64,000 nucleotides of DNA from Apodospora peruviana (Eukaryota > Ascomycota > Sordariomycetes > Sordariales > Lasiosphaeriaceae): NCBI GenBank assembly GCA_033439685.1, contig JAUEDM010000009.1, positions 186,001 through 250,000 of the forward strand. Direction: 5' to 3'. The position numbers and the translations under genes were made by a program. Below, piece after piece: positions 1 to 10,911 of the stretch (the first letter of the stretch is position 1; each line of letters begins with the position of its first letter). The notes under the pieces were generated by a model. The model was given only the letters and a program-made list of their open reading frames with translations. It did no database searches and was not told the origin of the DNA.

Positions 1-52
1 CCAAGAACACCCCCCCCCCCCCCCCCTTCCCCTCCCTCCACACCAAACAAGC

Positions 53-1174
53 TTAATAGTCATATCTATAACACCCCAACTTGGTATTCAAAGTATTCAT
101 GACATCTCCAATCTTGACATTTGGTCGAATCCCGTTGACAGAGATATCCGTGTTAAAGGTAAGCAGATTCCCGCTGACGTCGCGCCCATCGATAACGTTG
201 ACGCGGTTGGAGTCCTTGTTCTGCCAGATGCGGAAGTTGCGGTCGATGAAAGCGTGATGCAGCCAGAAGACGGGGTCGCCCGGAGACGCGTAGGGGTCCT
301 GCATGACACTCCCGATACCGTTATGGCCCCACGCGTGCGCGCCGCCCTCGGAGCAGGCGCCCATGTCGGCGTACGAGGTGCGCGAGTTGCAGGCGTCGAC
401 GAAGGCCTTTCCGGTGTTGGCCGTCTTTGCGCCGTCGCCGTTTCGGGAAAGGCAGTGCTCGCCTATCGCTGTGCCGGGGCCGATGTTCAGGACCAGGTTT
501 GCGAATTTCTGTTTTTTTTTTCCCCGTGTTAGTTCTTCCCCTTCTAAAGGGGGTGAGGAAGGGGGACTTACCCCGTTGGTAACGCAGCGTCCGCCGAGCG
601 CAATCGCGCCAAAATAGTTGGCCGAAAACACAGAACTCTGCGAGAACCGGCCAGCATATTTTTGTTCGTCGAACCACGGGATCGGCACATCCAGCCCGCA
701 CTCCGTTCGCAATACATCCTCAAACACCCAGAGGAAATAGCGGTGCCAGACAAGAAACTTGGGGTTGCCGTGGATGTTGGGCGTGTAGCCCTGGTGGACA
801 GCCACCAGATCTTCGTAGCGGTTCTTTGCGGCCCGGAATTTTCCGGAAGCAGGTTTCTTGATCAGGCAGTTGATCGCGTTGATGAACTTGAGCTTGTTGG
901 TCGTCGAGTAGGAATCCCATTCCTGGCGCACGCGCGGGTTCGAGCATGTCGCTTGGGTGGTAAAGCCGCCGCCCGTCGCAGCGGTCGTGAAGCCTGCCTC
1001 TGAGTCGACGAGGTGCTTGTTCTTGGCTTCGTCGAGGGAAAGCGGTTTCACGAGGGAAGAGGTGTTGAAGGCGGCTACCGGTAACGCTGGGGCGGGTTTG
1101 CCTCTCGGTAGGACGGTGCCCGAGACTACTGTGGCCGCTGCCGCTGCTAGGGAAATAAACGAGAGACAACGCAT
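53..1174 (-). CDS. Secreted tyrosinase / catechol oxidase-like copper enzyme
   Basis: Type-3 copper oxidase that would oxidise phenols outside the cell. The 352-residue spliced product starts with a signal peptide (MRCLSFISLAAAAATVVSG). The CuA site is seen as HQGYTPNIHG followed by WHRYFLWVFED. The CuB site is HAWGH and then DPVFWLHHAFIDRNFRIW. It ends at GCYRYDY without the long C-terminal shielding domain of classical tyrosinases, so it resembles the short secreted catechol-oxidase group. One 63-nt intron at 509-571 (GTAAGT, CTAAC branch, CAG) is inferred because the open frame otherwise carries a Pro/Lys-rich insert between CVTNG and KFANL. The intron is a multiple of three and has no stop, so its retention would still give a full-length protein. 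Start chosen at the ATG giving the signal peptide. Substrate is not predictable from sequence. Confidence 0.88.
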   Translation of the reverse strand: MRCLSFISLAAAAATVVSGTVLPRGKPAPALPVAAFNTSSLVKPLSLDEAKNKHLVDSEAGFTTAATGGGFTTQATCSNPRVRQEWDSYSTTNKLKFINAINCLIKKPASGKFRAAKNRYEDLVAVHQGYTPNIHGNPKFLVWHRYFLWVFEDVLRTECGLDVPIPWFDEQKYAGRFSQSSVFSANYFGAIALGGRCVTNGVSPPSSPPLEGEELTRGKKKQKFANLVLNIGPGTAIGEHCLSRNGDGAKTANTGKAFVDACNSRTSYADMGACSEGGAHAWGHNGIGSVMQDPYASPGDPVFWLHHAFIDRNFRIWQNKDSNRVNVIDGRDVSGNLLTFNTDISVNGIRPNVKIGDVMNTLNTKLGCYRYDY

Positions 1175-4100
1175 CGTGGATTAGTTATTGGGGGGTAGAA
1201 ACGAGTGACTCCCAATAACTGAACGATTTTCAACGATGGGAAGAAAGAAAAGAAAAGTCGGGTTCAGGGTCCGACCGACAAGTGCACCTCTCTTCTTTTT
1301 GACTGGAGACGACCGGCCCGAGCAAGCAGTGGAGGTGGACATCACATTTCTTGCTAGGATCGCTGGCGTGGTGCTGTGGAAAATGAGAGAGGCTTTGTCA
1401 GGCGTCATTTCCAAGTCGGTCCTAGGGGCTCCCCTGTGTTGGCCCCTGACTGGTGTGCAGGTGTGTGGACGCCTCCTTTTTAAAATTGACCTTACCGCTC
1501 CACTCCTCCACTCCTGAGGAACCCCCCTGTCTTTGTTTACGTACCAATCCGAGCTGCAGTGGTGGGCTGATGAACTTCAGGGTTTCCCTGGGTGAATACG
1601 AGGAGGACCCACCTCTCCAAATCGTTAGCGATCCAATCGCAAGAGATTCTGGACTGTCGGTTTTCCTGGGGTTTCTTCCCCAAACCGGGTTCGCACAGCG
1701 GGTGAGCAAAAGCTCGGCGCCAAGGGGGAATTTGCTCAACTGTCTGGTCGAGACACGAAACATGGGTCGCGGACCTGTCAGAACGATAATCTCCGAATAA
1801 ACGGCACGGTTCAATGTTGACATAAGGCTGACTTTTGTCTTTGATGATGGCATCATGCAATCCGCAAGTCGACGGGTCTTGAGCGACATGATCAGCAACC
1901 AGTAATGCTTGGCGATCGACCACTAAGAATCTGACAATGGGCCCCCCTCTCGAGTTTGATCACCAGCAAACCGGTGGACACTGTTCAGCAGCGCAAAGGA
2001 ATGCCTTGAAAAGCTGTGCCGTTATTCCGTGGCAGTGTGCTATTTCGTGTCAACTGGCAGTTAGTCCGAGCTTTTTAGTGCAATGCACAACCACCACGCG
2101 ACCAGTGCGTGCATGGCACTTGAGCCGAATTGGTAAACTCATGCTTGCCACGTGCTTTGCTACACGAGAATAGTACCCCCAACGTCGTATGTTCACAGCT
2201 ATAACGGGTTCATATCCACTGATGACGACGAAGCGAGATCAAGGTATATCTTGTGTGTCCTGATAAGGTTTAAGTTGATGCAATATGTTGATATATCACG
2301 GCCTGAGACGAATAAACGTTCATGGTGTGCACTGGAACAAACTTCACTCTTGTTGGTTAGTACTTGGATCCTGCCAAAACTTGATGAATCCAATAGTGTC
2401 AACGGTGTAGCTCCGTGGCAAAAAGGCCCGACGGATCTAAACTGTATTCCACCTGGCTTCCGACTTACAGACTGCAGTGCAGTCCGAGTGTGCATGTGAA
2501 CGTGATCAAGGTGCCGCTTGCCGTGAACCTGGCGGAGTGACAAAAAAAAAATGTTGAACATCCAAGACAGCTTTCCCGACAGAAGATAGTATGTGTCATT
2601 GCAGTAAACGCTGAGAATACGACGCCAGTAAGAAAATTACTCACAGGGCGGCTACATCGATCTCTTACCTGCCGTATCAGGCCACACCAAAATCCCTCTG
2701 GACGCTGATGATATCCAATCCGCTAGGTATCCGTGAAAGGAGATTCTATCTTGCGGTAAAAATCGATGATTATACCAGAGGTTGGCCCGTGGCCGGCGGG
2801 GGCGGTCTCTCTTGTTGCGTACGGAACTGATTGTATAACACAGGCGGTGTTATGGAAGGATTTAGAGTTAGATTTGATGGATTCAGACGACCAGACTTGG
2901 TCTCAGCTCGTGTTGACCCGTACAGTGTTTATGATTAGACGGGAGAATAGGTGCTGCTATCCCTAGGAGTCGTGGGTGCGGAGAAGACCATCTGCACAGG
3001 CCGAGTTGCATCCACGCCAATCTCCAAGACTCCCACATATTACCCATACGCAGGCGAATTTGTGTTTATGTAGCACTGGGGCTGGCTAGCAACTCCCCCT
3101 CCTTCTTCAACGAGACAATGAAGAATATGAGGCGTTGTAGTGGTCCGCGCCCGGAAACTGCATCCTAATGTTGACGACTCCGGTCAATACCGCCATTTGG
3201 CACCCGACAAGGCCTCGGAGATGGAGTTGTCCCGACTCCATAAATGACGAGCTTCTATTCTCGAGTGCCTAAGGAAGAACCTCTAGCATACGACGGATAT
3301 TACACCAGGATGCAGGAAAGGTTTTCATGTTCTGCCCTTTGTTCCTCGTCTCCCGCTTTCTCCGTTCTCTCGTTAAAATATTGGAAGACAAAGAACAAAG
3401 AAGGACACTAACCGACCCGGAACGCCCTAATGTCTTTCTTTATCTCAAATTCTCAATGGCAAACAATAATAACACAAGGGCTTTATAATCAATACGTCTT
3501 GCCAGCTATAAGCTTGCTTCATCTATCTTCGGAGCATAGTAGGAACTCGATAATAAGCTAAGTATAGGTTCTATAACAGCACCAATTTGAAGCAACATGG
3601 TACTTCAGCCAGGCTCTGACTTCAGTACCCTTTAAGAATGATATGTCTCTTAGTCAGGCAAAAAATGATACTAAATCGTCCTGCTGCTTTGGAAGTTCCT
3701 TCCATACCCTTTTCTCTAGATCATTAAAGGTATGTTTAGAATGAACAAGACTGTCATCTACTTCCAGCTCCCTTTATTATTTACCTAGAAGGTAATTAAT
3801 TCCGTTACCTCCCTCCTTGCCTAGCCTATAACTTTCCCTTCTCTCCCTCTCACTCTTCCCTTTTGCTCTTACCCTTATTACTGCCGCGAGCGGTAATCCA
3901 GCTCGATGCGGTCTGAGATGCGCTTGACGGTTAACCTGGGTTCGGAGAGATGGCAAGTCGCCTTCCTCATATATTCTCTGTTTTCTATCTGGCACTGTAA
4001 GGTGTGCAACCACAGCTCCATGTCTATCTGTGATGGCGCATGCGCGCCTGGCTTTCCTTCACCACCTTCCACCACCACCACAGAGCACGTGCAGTCAAAT

Positions 4101-4232
4101 GACCACGTGGACCCCGCGACTAGCCAAAAGACGAAGGCATTTGAGCACGAGCGGCTGGTATCTGCGTCCAAGATAGATGATACGAGACAGCTTTAATCGT
4201 CCAGAAGTCCGCGGCCAGGCTTTCCATTGCAT
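1175..4232. other. Gene-poor stretch
   Basis: About 3 kb with only short overlapping open frames in several phases, none with a recognisable domain, signal peptide or splice pattern. The part after about 3300 becomes AT-rich and looks like old mutated repeat DNA. I see no gene here. Confidence 0.5.
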
Positions 4233-4600
4233 CTAGGGTCTCCACCCTCTTGTGAATAGGGGGAATCCTCGTCTCTGTCGCTTGGACCGACCGGGAGTCT
4301 CAGGGGAGGACGTCCGGCGACGCGGAGCCCGGGGCGCGGGCGGGAATGATGGTGTATCTAGATCCGGGACAGCTTGACTAGGGGGGTTATCTGTGATGTA
4401 CAGCGGTCTGTCGTCCGAATCGTCCAGGTCTTGGACACCTTGGTTTCGCTGAGTATTCACCTGATAGCGACCCAAGTTCCTGGAAGTTATAAAGCTGTTT
4501 TGAACCGAAATCCTAGAATTCTTCTTTATCTTCGGCTCTTATCTCCTTTATATTAAGCTCTAATGCGGTAATCCGGTCTTGAAGGCCCTGCTTACTTGTT
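4233..4600 (-). pseudogene. Decayed coiled-coil protein fragment, copy 1
   Basis: On the minus strand a coding-like string runs from about 4600: DRITALELNIKEIRAEDKEEF, an in-frame stop, then SKQLYNFQELGRYQV and a Pro/Arg-rich tail ending RGFPLFTRGWRP at 4233. The first part has heptad-like hydrophobic spacing. A second, more decayed version lies at about 6700-6960 with the same order of motifs (TALEFNLKKI, then SKQLHCFQELE). The two copies share orientation, which points to a duplicated gene fragment. Function unknown; the family was not recognised. Confidence 0.4.
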
Positions 4601-5559
4601 GGAAAAGGGCAGTTGGGCATCGTATTTATAATCATCGGAATAAAAGCCGATATTCAGCACGGGCATACGGTCTTATCCGTACAACTATCCTATTACCTTC
4701 TTGGCCCTAAATGATGTACGGATCGTCATTAACATCGCCTCATTAAAGGGCTTCCGTGATATCGAAGGCCAGCCCTTTAAGATCGCGTTATTGAGGGAGT
4801 GGTCATCATTTTGCGTGGCTTTGGGCTTGTGGGAGGGGTACGTAAGGTTGATGTAGGATTCCAGTTAATATGAAGAAAGTATCACAAGCTAAGTTTCCTC
4901 CATTATACGTGCGATCTCATTTCCGATCACAATAATCCCTGAAACCAAGGTGATGGCTACCTGTGTCCCAAGTACCTAATTTGAATGAAACCACAGTTCT
5001 TTTTCCTGGATCCGCAGATCGGATACTCAGTCCAGTGCTCTGCATTGCTTGCCGCGCTTCATTCTCTGTCGATTTGGTTGGTTCAGGGAGGGGGAAGGGG
5101 GGCTTGTTCGGATCTTTGGCGCCTAGCCATGTTGCCGTCCTTCGCCCCTTAAGACTGGTGGCACACACAGGCAGTCCAGGAAAGGCCATCTCTTCGACCG
5201 CGACTCGTCGACGCTGGACGTCGGCGCAAAAGGCTTGCGCCCGCGCAGCTTGGCAAATTCTGTGACATTGAGACAACTTTTACCAGAGATAGTATGGATG
5301 ATACGTACGATTACAATATGTCGGGTATGCACAAGTTGGCGCAGGTTCTAATCAGGAAAACCCTTAAAATCCGAGGTGGCTCGATGTCCAACATCAAGGG
5401 TTCTGCCAAATAATATCATTCTCTATCGTTGGTGACCAATTCTTACTAGATTGATAAGACTGTCCTTCCGAAAACATCCCGCAAAAAGAACTGAGTAATT
5501 GTTGAGAAAATGCGTTTCCGTATCTCGGTAGAAAACTCCGGTATTTGGATTCGAACAGC
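4601..5559. other. Gene-poor stretch
   Basis: No supported gene. Short frames between 4917 and 5332 overlap on both strands and show no domain or splice signals. Confidence 0.45.
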
Positions 5560-5961
5560 CCGTATTCTCTGCAGATCTCTGGTTCCGTGTAGCTGTTCGA
5601 GACTGCCCTGGGCTCCTTTCGGGCCGGCACCGCCGCCTACGAGAACTTCACGGAAGTCGTTACGGCCATCGCCACCAGCCTGAACACCACAGTCGAGAAT
5701 TTGTCGGAGATTGCCACGAGTGTTAAGGCCACGGCTGCGACGTGGCTCCCGTTGGGAACCTTCATCCTGGGATTGTTAACCTTGGCTTTAGCCATACTTA
5801 ACTTCCTCGTCGGAAATGCCGCCAAGAATAAGATCATGACCGAGTCATGGAAGGACACCTAGGCCGTAAAAAAGAAGGATGCTATCAAGGCGATCATCCT
5901 CACCGACCTTGCGGATCCTACAAGCGACATCCGTAGGATAATCCAGGAGATCGGTCACTAG
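5560..5961 (+). pseudogene. Decayed membrane-protein gene with in-frame TAG stops
   Basis: One plus-strand frame reads like protein for about 130 codons. It goes YSLQISGSV, TAG, LFETALGSFRAGTAAYENF, a Thr/Glu/Ile helix region, a hydrophobic segment LGTFILGLLTLALAILNFLV, ESWKDT, TAG, AVKKKDAIKAIILTDLADP, and ends IQEIGH and a TAG at 5959-5961. Both internal stops fit CAG to TAG changes, the CpA to TpA change of RIP. One transmembrane helix is visible near 5750-5815. No start codon or family was recognised, so this is a fragment of an unknown gene, probably dead. Confidence 0.45.
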
Positions 5962-6019
5962 TGCCAAAGAAAAGGAGCTGATCCCACAGATGACGGCATG
6001 GTTGAGGTCTAAAATAGCA

Positions 6020-6460
6020 CTTTTAATAAGTTGATAAACAGGATTACACGAAGGCTTTGTGGATGTAGCAGACCCGAGAGCGACCTAGATTTCCACCCGT
6101 AACTAGTTTCTATCATCATTAAGTCCCTTATTCCCTCCACAAGGTAAACAGTCTATAAGCAACCCACCCAACAGCCGGGAAGAACTGTGTCCAGGCCATG
6201 TCCAACTGGGCAGTACCATTAAGACAGAAGATATATATAGCCAAATACTAATAGACATTAAAAGAGCTCAAGGTGAATAACCTACCGTTTCACGTTTCCT
6301 TCTCCACCCTCTTACAAGCCCATTAGCACATTAACCGTAAAAGCAGCACCTAACAACACCCTACTGATCTGCGAAATACCCACCGTCTACATCCTAGCCT
6401 TATTCTCCCCATCCTCGACCCTTGCCGCTGCCCCCCGTCGGCGACCTACTGGCATAACCA
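6020..6460 (-). repeat. Mutated duplicate of the 3' end and downstream region of the GH128 gene
   Basis: The stretch parallels 7760-8235 in order: AGTTGATAAACA-GATTACA, GTCTATAAG-AACC, a GTCCAGGC-AT-TCCAACT block, ATTAAAAGA-CTCA, and finally the last codons of the glycosidase (AACAACACC-TACTGATCTGCG against AACAACACCCCACCGATCTGCGG). Most differences from the functional copy are C to T or G to A, many at CpA sites. It is a partial, RIP-like degraded copy of about 0.4 kb and cannot code for the enzyme. Confidence 0.6.
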
Positions 6461-6639
6461 CATATCATTCCAAGCTGACTCATTGTGGAATAAGCTATAA
6501 CTCTCTCTGCAACTTCTGTGCATCGGCGTGAATGAGATCAAGCAACGTGAGTTGATCTGTTGCTTGATCTGGTTGTCGAGACGAGTAGACAGAGTTATCA
6601 CCTCGATGAAGGTGCTACCAAGAAGCAACACTAAGACTC

Positions 6640-6965
6640 CAAGAATCTAGTCCTAGTAGTTAGAAACGAAAGTTCAAGATAGACGAAGACAGACTTACTG
6701 TAAACACAGTTCGCCGGTAGAGTTGTAAAAGCAGTTTATGCAGTTCTGAAAACCCTTTCTGCATTTCGGCGCATCCTTCTGTGTTTGTTATTTTAATTTC
6801 TGCAAGTATCCTATCAATGGTAAACTCGAGCTCTTGAAAGCAATGGAGCTGTTTTGAACGGAGATCTGTAAACCTCCTATTAATTATAGACTGGAGCTGT
6901 TCCCTTTTTATCTCCTTAATTTATCTTCTTAAGATTAAACTCCAGAGCTGTAACATGATTGGGAA
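6640..6965 (-). pseudogene. Decayed coiled-coil protein fragment, copy 2
   Basis: Minus-strand coding-like string related to the fragment at 4233-4600. It shows TALEFNLKKIN, a stop or frame break, IKEIKREQLQSIINRRF, SKQLHCFQELEFTIDRIL and AEMQKGFSELHKLLLQLY, then a GTAAGT that could be an old splice donor near 6695. The helical, charged pattern suggests a coiled coil. Function unknown. Confidence 0.4.
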
Positions 6966-8086
6966 GGTTGTTCTTGCTTGTTGGAAGGAGACGGTCGCGT
7001 CGAAACCGGTTTGCTTATTGGAATAAAAGCCTAATATAGCTATTAACGTTCAAGTTCAAGTAGAAATTATCAAAAGCATTACTTACGTTTCCATGTGCCG
7101 ACGCCACTACGCATCATCCCGGGGATACAACTCGAGCAAGCATTATTAGTATATTTCCTGACCGCCCAAATAATGAACTCTTAGAAGAAGTCCCTTCCTG
7201 CTAGATATTATGAAAAGCAAAACTAAGTTGACCTAAGTTTATAAGAGTAAGAACTGCTTTCTTCCTTTTTATCTTGCCATCTAGCGAGTAGATTTGAAGA
7301 AATATGTAAGATAGAAAGAAAGAACACCTTATTCGCAGACCTTCGGACTCCCCCACGGCCGCCGCTAGCCGCAAGTCTGTTGTCACGTAAGTCTTAACTA
7401 ACCAGCAAGTCATGTCGTCACATAGTCTCAACTTGCCCTCTAGAGGTTCAACTAGTCAAGGATAGCTTCCACACCGTACATTCCCGTTGGCGCACCGAAC
7501 GTAAACTAAAAACTTAGGAGCATGATGTCACGGCCGTCATCAAGGATCGATGGACGAACTCATCAATTGGGCGCTATCAACGAAGATTCTAAACTGGAGA
7601 GGAAAGAAGCTTCATCGTGGGGTGGGACCCCTTGACCTTCGTTGCTCCTGATTGGTCCTAGTGGCTGAGTCTCCACACCGTTCCCAACGATAGCTCTGCG
7701 GGGCGGCTGGGAGGCATGAAACAAGGGTCTGGGAGGGCTTGGTCCTCACACATGACACATTTTTCGACAAGTTGATAAACACGATTACATAAGCATCGTT
7801 CGTTTCAAAACTATGGACTGGACCTAGCGGACAACCAGAGCGACATCCGACGTCATTACAACAGCAACTCTCCAACCGCCTATCCAATACCTGTTTCCAT
7901 CATCGTCGAGCCCTGGGCCGTCCATAGAATAGTCTGTCTATAAGTAACCTGCCAAGTCCAGGCAATATCCAACTAGGCTGTAGCAAACAGATATAGAAAA
8001 TATGTACAGCGCAAATAAACATTAAAAGATCTCATGTATATTAGGTACCCAACTCTCAAGCATACTTCGCTCCTTGTTGTCCACCC
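6966..8086. other. AT-rich gene-free stretch and 3' flank of the glucanase gene
   Basis: No gene is visible. The part from about 7760 to 8086 is the 3' untranslated/downstream region of the minus-strand glucanase and is the parent of the duplicate at 6020-6460. Confidence 0.5.
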
Positions 8087-9151
8087 TTACAATCCCATCA
8101 TCACACCAACCGCGAAACCGGCACCCAACAACACCCCACCGATCTGCGGAACACCGACCGCCCGGAGACCAGCCGACTTGCTGTCCCCATTGACCCCCTT
8201 TCCACTCTGCGGGTCGACGCCGGTCCCAGGACGGCCCAGGTACCACGCGCCGATATCAGTGAGCTCACCATCCTTGTTGAGCATGGCGGCGTTGGCGCCC
8301 ACGTTCGACACATCGCTGCGGAACGCGCCAAAGAGGGAATACCTCTCCACGAAATCCAGACGATCAAAGTACTCGGCCGACATGTTGTAGAAATCCTGCG
8401 TCGTGCTGAGCGCCTGGTCGTTGAAGTTGTACTCGGTGATCCAGATGCTCTTGTTGGGGAAGCTAGCATGACACGTTAGCCACATTTAGCGCAGATTTGG
8501 ATGAAAGTCGGGGACATACGTAGCAGAATACTCCCCCATGTGACTGGCGAGCCCACCAAAATCGCCGTACCAATGAATCGGCACAAAGTCATAGCTGCAA
8601 TTCTTCTTATTTCCCCCGTCGCTGACGATAGTCGAGCACGAGTCAAGGAAAGTCTTCAGCCATGCGAGACCGTCAGGACTACCAGTGCAAGCAGGCAGGC
8701 CGACCTTGACGCCCATCTTGCGCAGCGGGATGATATTGTCGACCCACGCCTGCGCGGCAGCGCTCGGGTCGGCGTTGGCGCCGCCGTACTCGGCCGGCCC
8801 GTCGGGTTCGTTGAAGCTCATAATATGAGTAATGTTCCTCCCGTCCTTGATCAGGCCCTTGACCGTGTCGAGAAAGGCGGTGTCGCCGGGCGTTGGCGGC
8901 ACGCCCCATAGCATGGGTACGAACTCGAATTCCTCCTGAGAGACCTTGGCGAAGACGTCTGACGGAGTCGGGTCGTAGTTGTAGTACCATGTGAGGTCGG
9001 TCGGCTTCTGGACCCAGATGGTGTCGTCTTCGGGGGTTGTTGTGTTCGGTACGAAGCAGAGGCCACGCTTGGATGAAGCGAGCGGGCCGGCGAGAGCGAA
9101 AGGGAGCGCTGCGCCGAGGACGACGGCGCCCAGGGGTATTTGGGAGAACAT
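8087..9151 (-). CDS. GH128-type glycosyl hydrolase (Asl1-like catalytic core), cell-surface beta-1,3-glucanase candidate
   Basis: Predicted endo-beta-1,3-glucanase of the Asl1-like family, likely secreted and anchored at the wall or membrane. Exons 9151-8520 and 8462-8087 flank a 57-nt intron (GTATGT, GCTAAC, TAG) and give 335 residues. The signal peptide is MFSQIPLGAVVLGAALPFALA. The family marks are LTWYYNYDP near the start, MSFNEPDGP with the proposed acid/base Glu, VPIHWYGDF, and WITEYN with the proposed nucleophile Glu. The C-terminus ends in a hydrophobic run (GGVLLGAGFAVGVMMGL) after a small polar region, as in GPI-anchored proteins. The start was chosen at the ATG of the signal peptide, not at an in-frame ATG farther upstream. 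It diverges from the thiolase gene; its 3' end has a mutated duplicate at 6.0-6.5 kb. Confidence 0.85.
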
Positions 9152-10911
9152 CGTGTTGTTTGTCTGGGGATGGGATGGAAGAACACAATCGAATGTTTCT
9201 CTCCGGAATTTAAGTGAACGATCGGAGAGTGACAATTCAATGACCGGACGAATATCGATGACCCGCCTATGGAACGAGCGGAGCGCCGGACGGGCCGGAG
9301 GGGACTGCGGGCGGCAAAGGGCTAATCGGGACCGTGGGCAACTGAACTTCAAGCGTGCGCCTCCGGATGTTTGGTGCCGCCAACCGAGTTCCAAAAGACA
9401 AACGGGCTAAAAGAGCGAAGACGAAGATAATCTAAGCGAATGGCGGGTTACCGGTATGGAACGATGTTGAAGAGGAAAGGAAAACGAAGAGCAACGACTC
9501 GGACATGACATGTCTCCGGCGATAAAGTTCCAAGGATATCAGTGGCGCGTGGGTGCGCGCGAGCTGAAGACGCCCTGCACGCCAAAAAGGAGACCCAGCT
9601 TGGCGGGCTTCGATGAACCAGGGATCCGAGAGCCTGCAACTCCGAAAGTGGTCTAGCAGTCGATAAAGCCCAGCGATGTCATTGGGCTTGTCTATTTGTG
9701 GGAAGGTGCCCGAATGGAATCCTCAATTCCGATCTTCAAGGCCCGTAATTTTGTTCGATTTAGTACCTCGATGTCCGGCACTTGTAAGACTGATGATCCT
9801 GAGACTTCTTCACACTTGTGAAAGAACGGACGGATTGAGGACAATTGAGTTTGCCGACTTCTAAAGCTTCATGGAACTCGTATCGCGACACGACTCCCCT
9901 GATCCTTTGCATGTCAAAACCGGGAAGGGCCTGTCATCAAATCCACTGATGGGTGCAAGGTTGCAGCGGCCCGTGTGGCTGCGCCTCCACAAGGCGCTCG
10001 GCATCAAAAGGAGAGCGCCACGAAATTTGACTGTTTGCCAGTTTGGAGCTGGAATCTTGGAAGGCGAGGATGGAGCTCGAAAAGGATATAAAACGTGACG
10101 CGCCCATCATCATCACGTCCGCTTGGCTGCATTATCTTTGACCCGTCTCAGCAGCATTCCCCTGACTTCAGTCGAAAGGCTGCAAAGGAGGAAGTCGGAG
10201 TGCGATGCAGTGCGGGAATATCCGTGGGGCGCAATCCGACACTGCCAAGTGCGTCAAGGTCGAGGCGCCTGGATTCCTCGAAAGGCTGGCTCATACGGTG
10301 CGGTCTTTTGGTTAATCCGATAGCTGGAAGCTGACAAACACAAACCTGACCTTCTAAGTTCAGCTCCGTGACGCGCCGAGTCCTGGACTGCCAGTTGCGA
10401 TGTGGGGAATCCCAGTGTAGGTGAAGGTTTGAAGCTTGGCTCCAAGTATCCGAGGTATCCACGGCATGTTAAGTAATCGTGGGGTTCGGCGATGAGGTGG
10501 CAAGACGGTTGAACAATTTATTTGTTCAATTGACAGATGCGAAAAGGGAATTGAACTGTGGCCGAGAACGGGACAACGGCGGACACGTTTTGGGAACTGC
10601 CGAAGGTGGAACCGAGGTGTCTTGCCGACGCTTTCCCGTTCCTGTTAAGGGATCTGGCCTGCACTTGTCAATCCCCCGCAAAAATTGCCCCAGAAACTGA
10701 CCCGGATCACTTTACCCCATCGCCGGCGCTAACAGCGCTCTGCCTCGGCAAACCGGACCCCGCCAGCCCGCCACCACTGTACTTCAGAAAGTTGATTGCG
10801 CCGATGCACCTCGTCGGTTTGTCATCTTCAACTCTTTAACCTTTTTCCTTCACTGGTTTGCGCTTTTTCCATTCAACCCTTCAACTTCTTTTCAGCAAAA
10901 AGTCAATCACA
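9152..10911. other. Divergent intergenic region between glucanase and thiolase
   Basis: About 1.76 kb between two divergent starts. No convincing gene lies here; the open frames overlap on both strands. The last 130 bases before 10912 are pyrimidine-rich, as usual just upstream of fungal start codons. Confidence 0.6.
10450..10748. promoter_or_regulatory. Three CCTCGG/CCGAGG cores, candidate FarA/FarB fatty-acid response sites
   Basis: CCGAGG occurs at 10450-10455 and 10612-10617, and CCTCGG at 10743-10748, all within 465 bases upstream of the peroxisomal thiolase start. CCTCGG is the core bound by the FarA/FarB zinc-cluster regulators of fatty-acid use in filamentous fungi. Three copies in 300 bases is more than chance would suggest. 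Binding itself is inferred. Confidence 0.45.

Noticed and set aside
1422..1898. 158-codon minus-strand frame
   Set aside because: A second long frame overlaps it in another phase; neither has domain, signal peptide or intron support.
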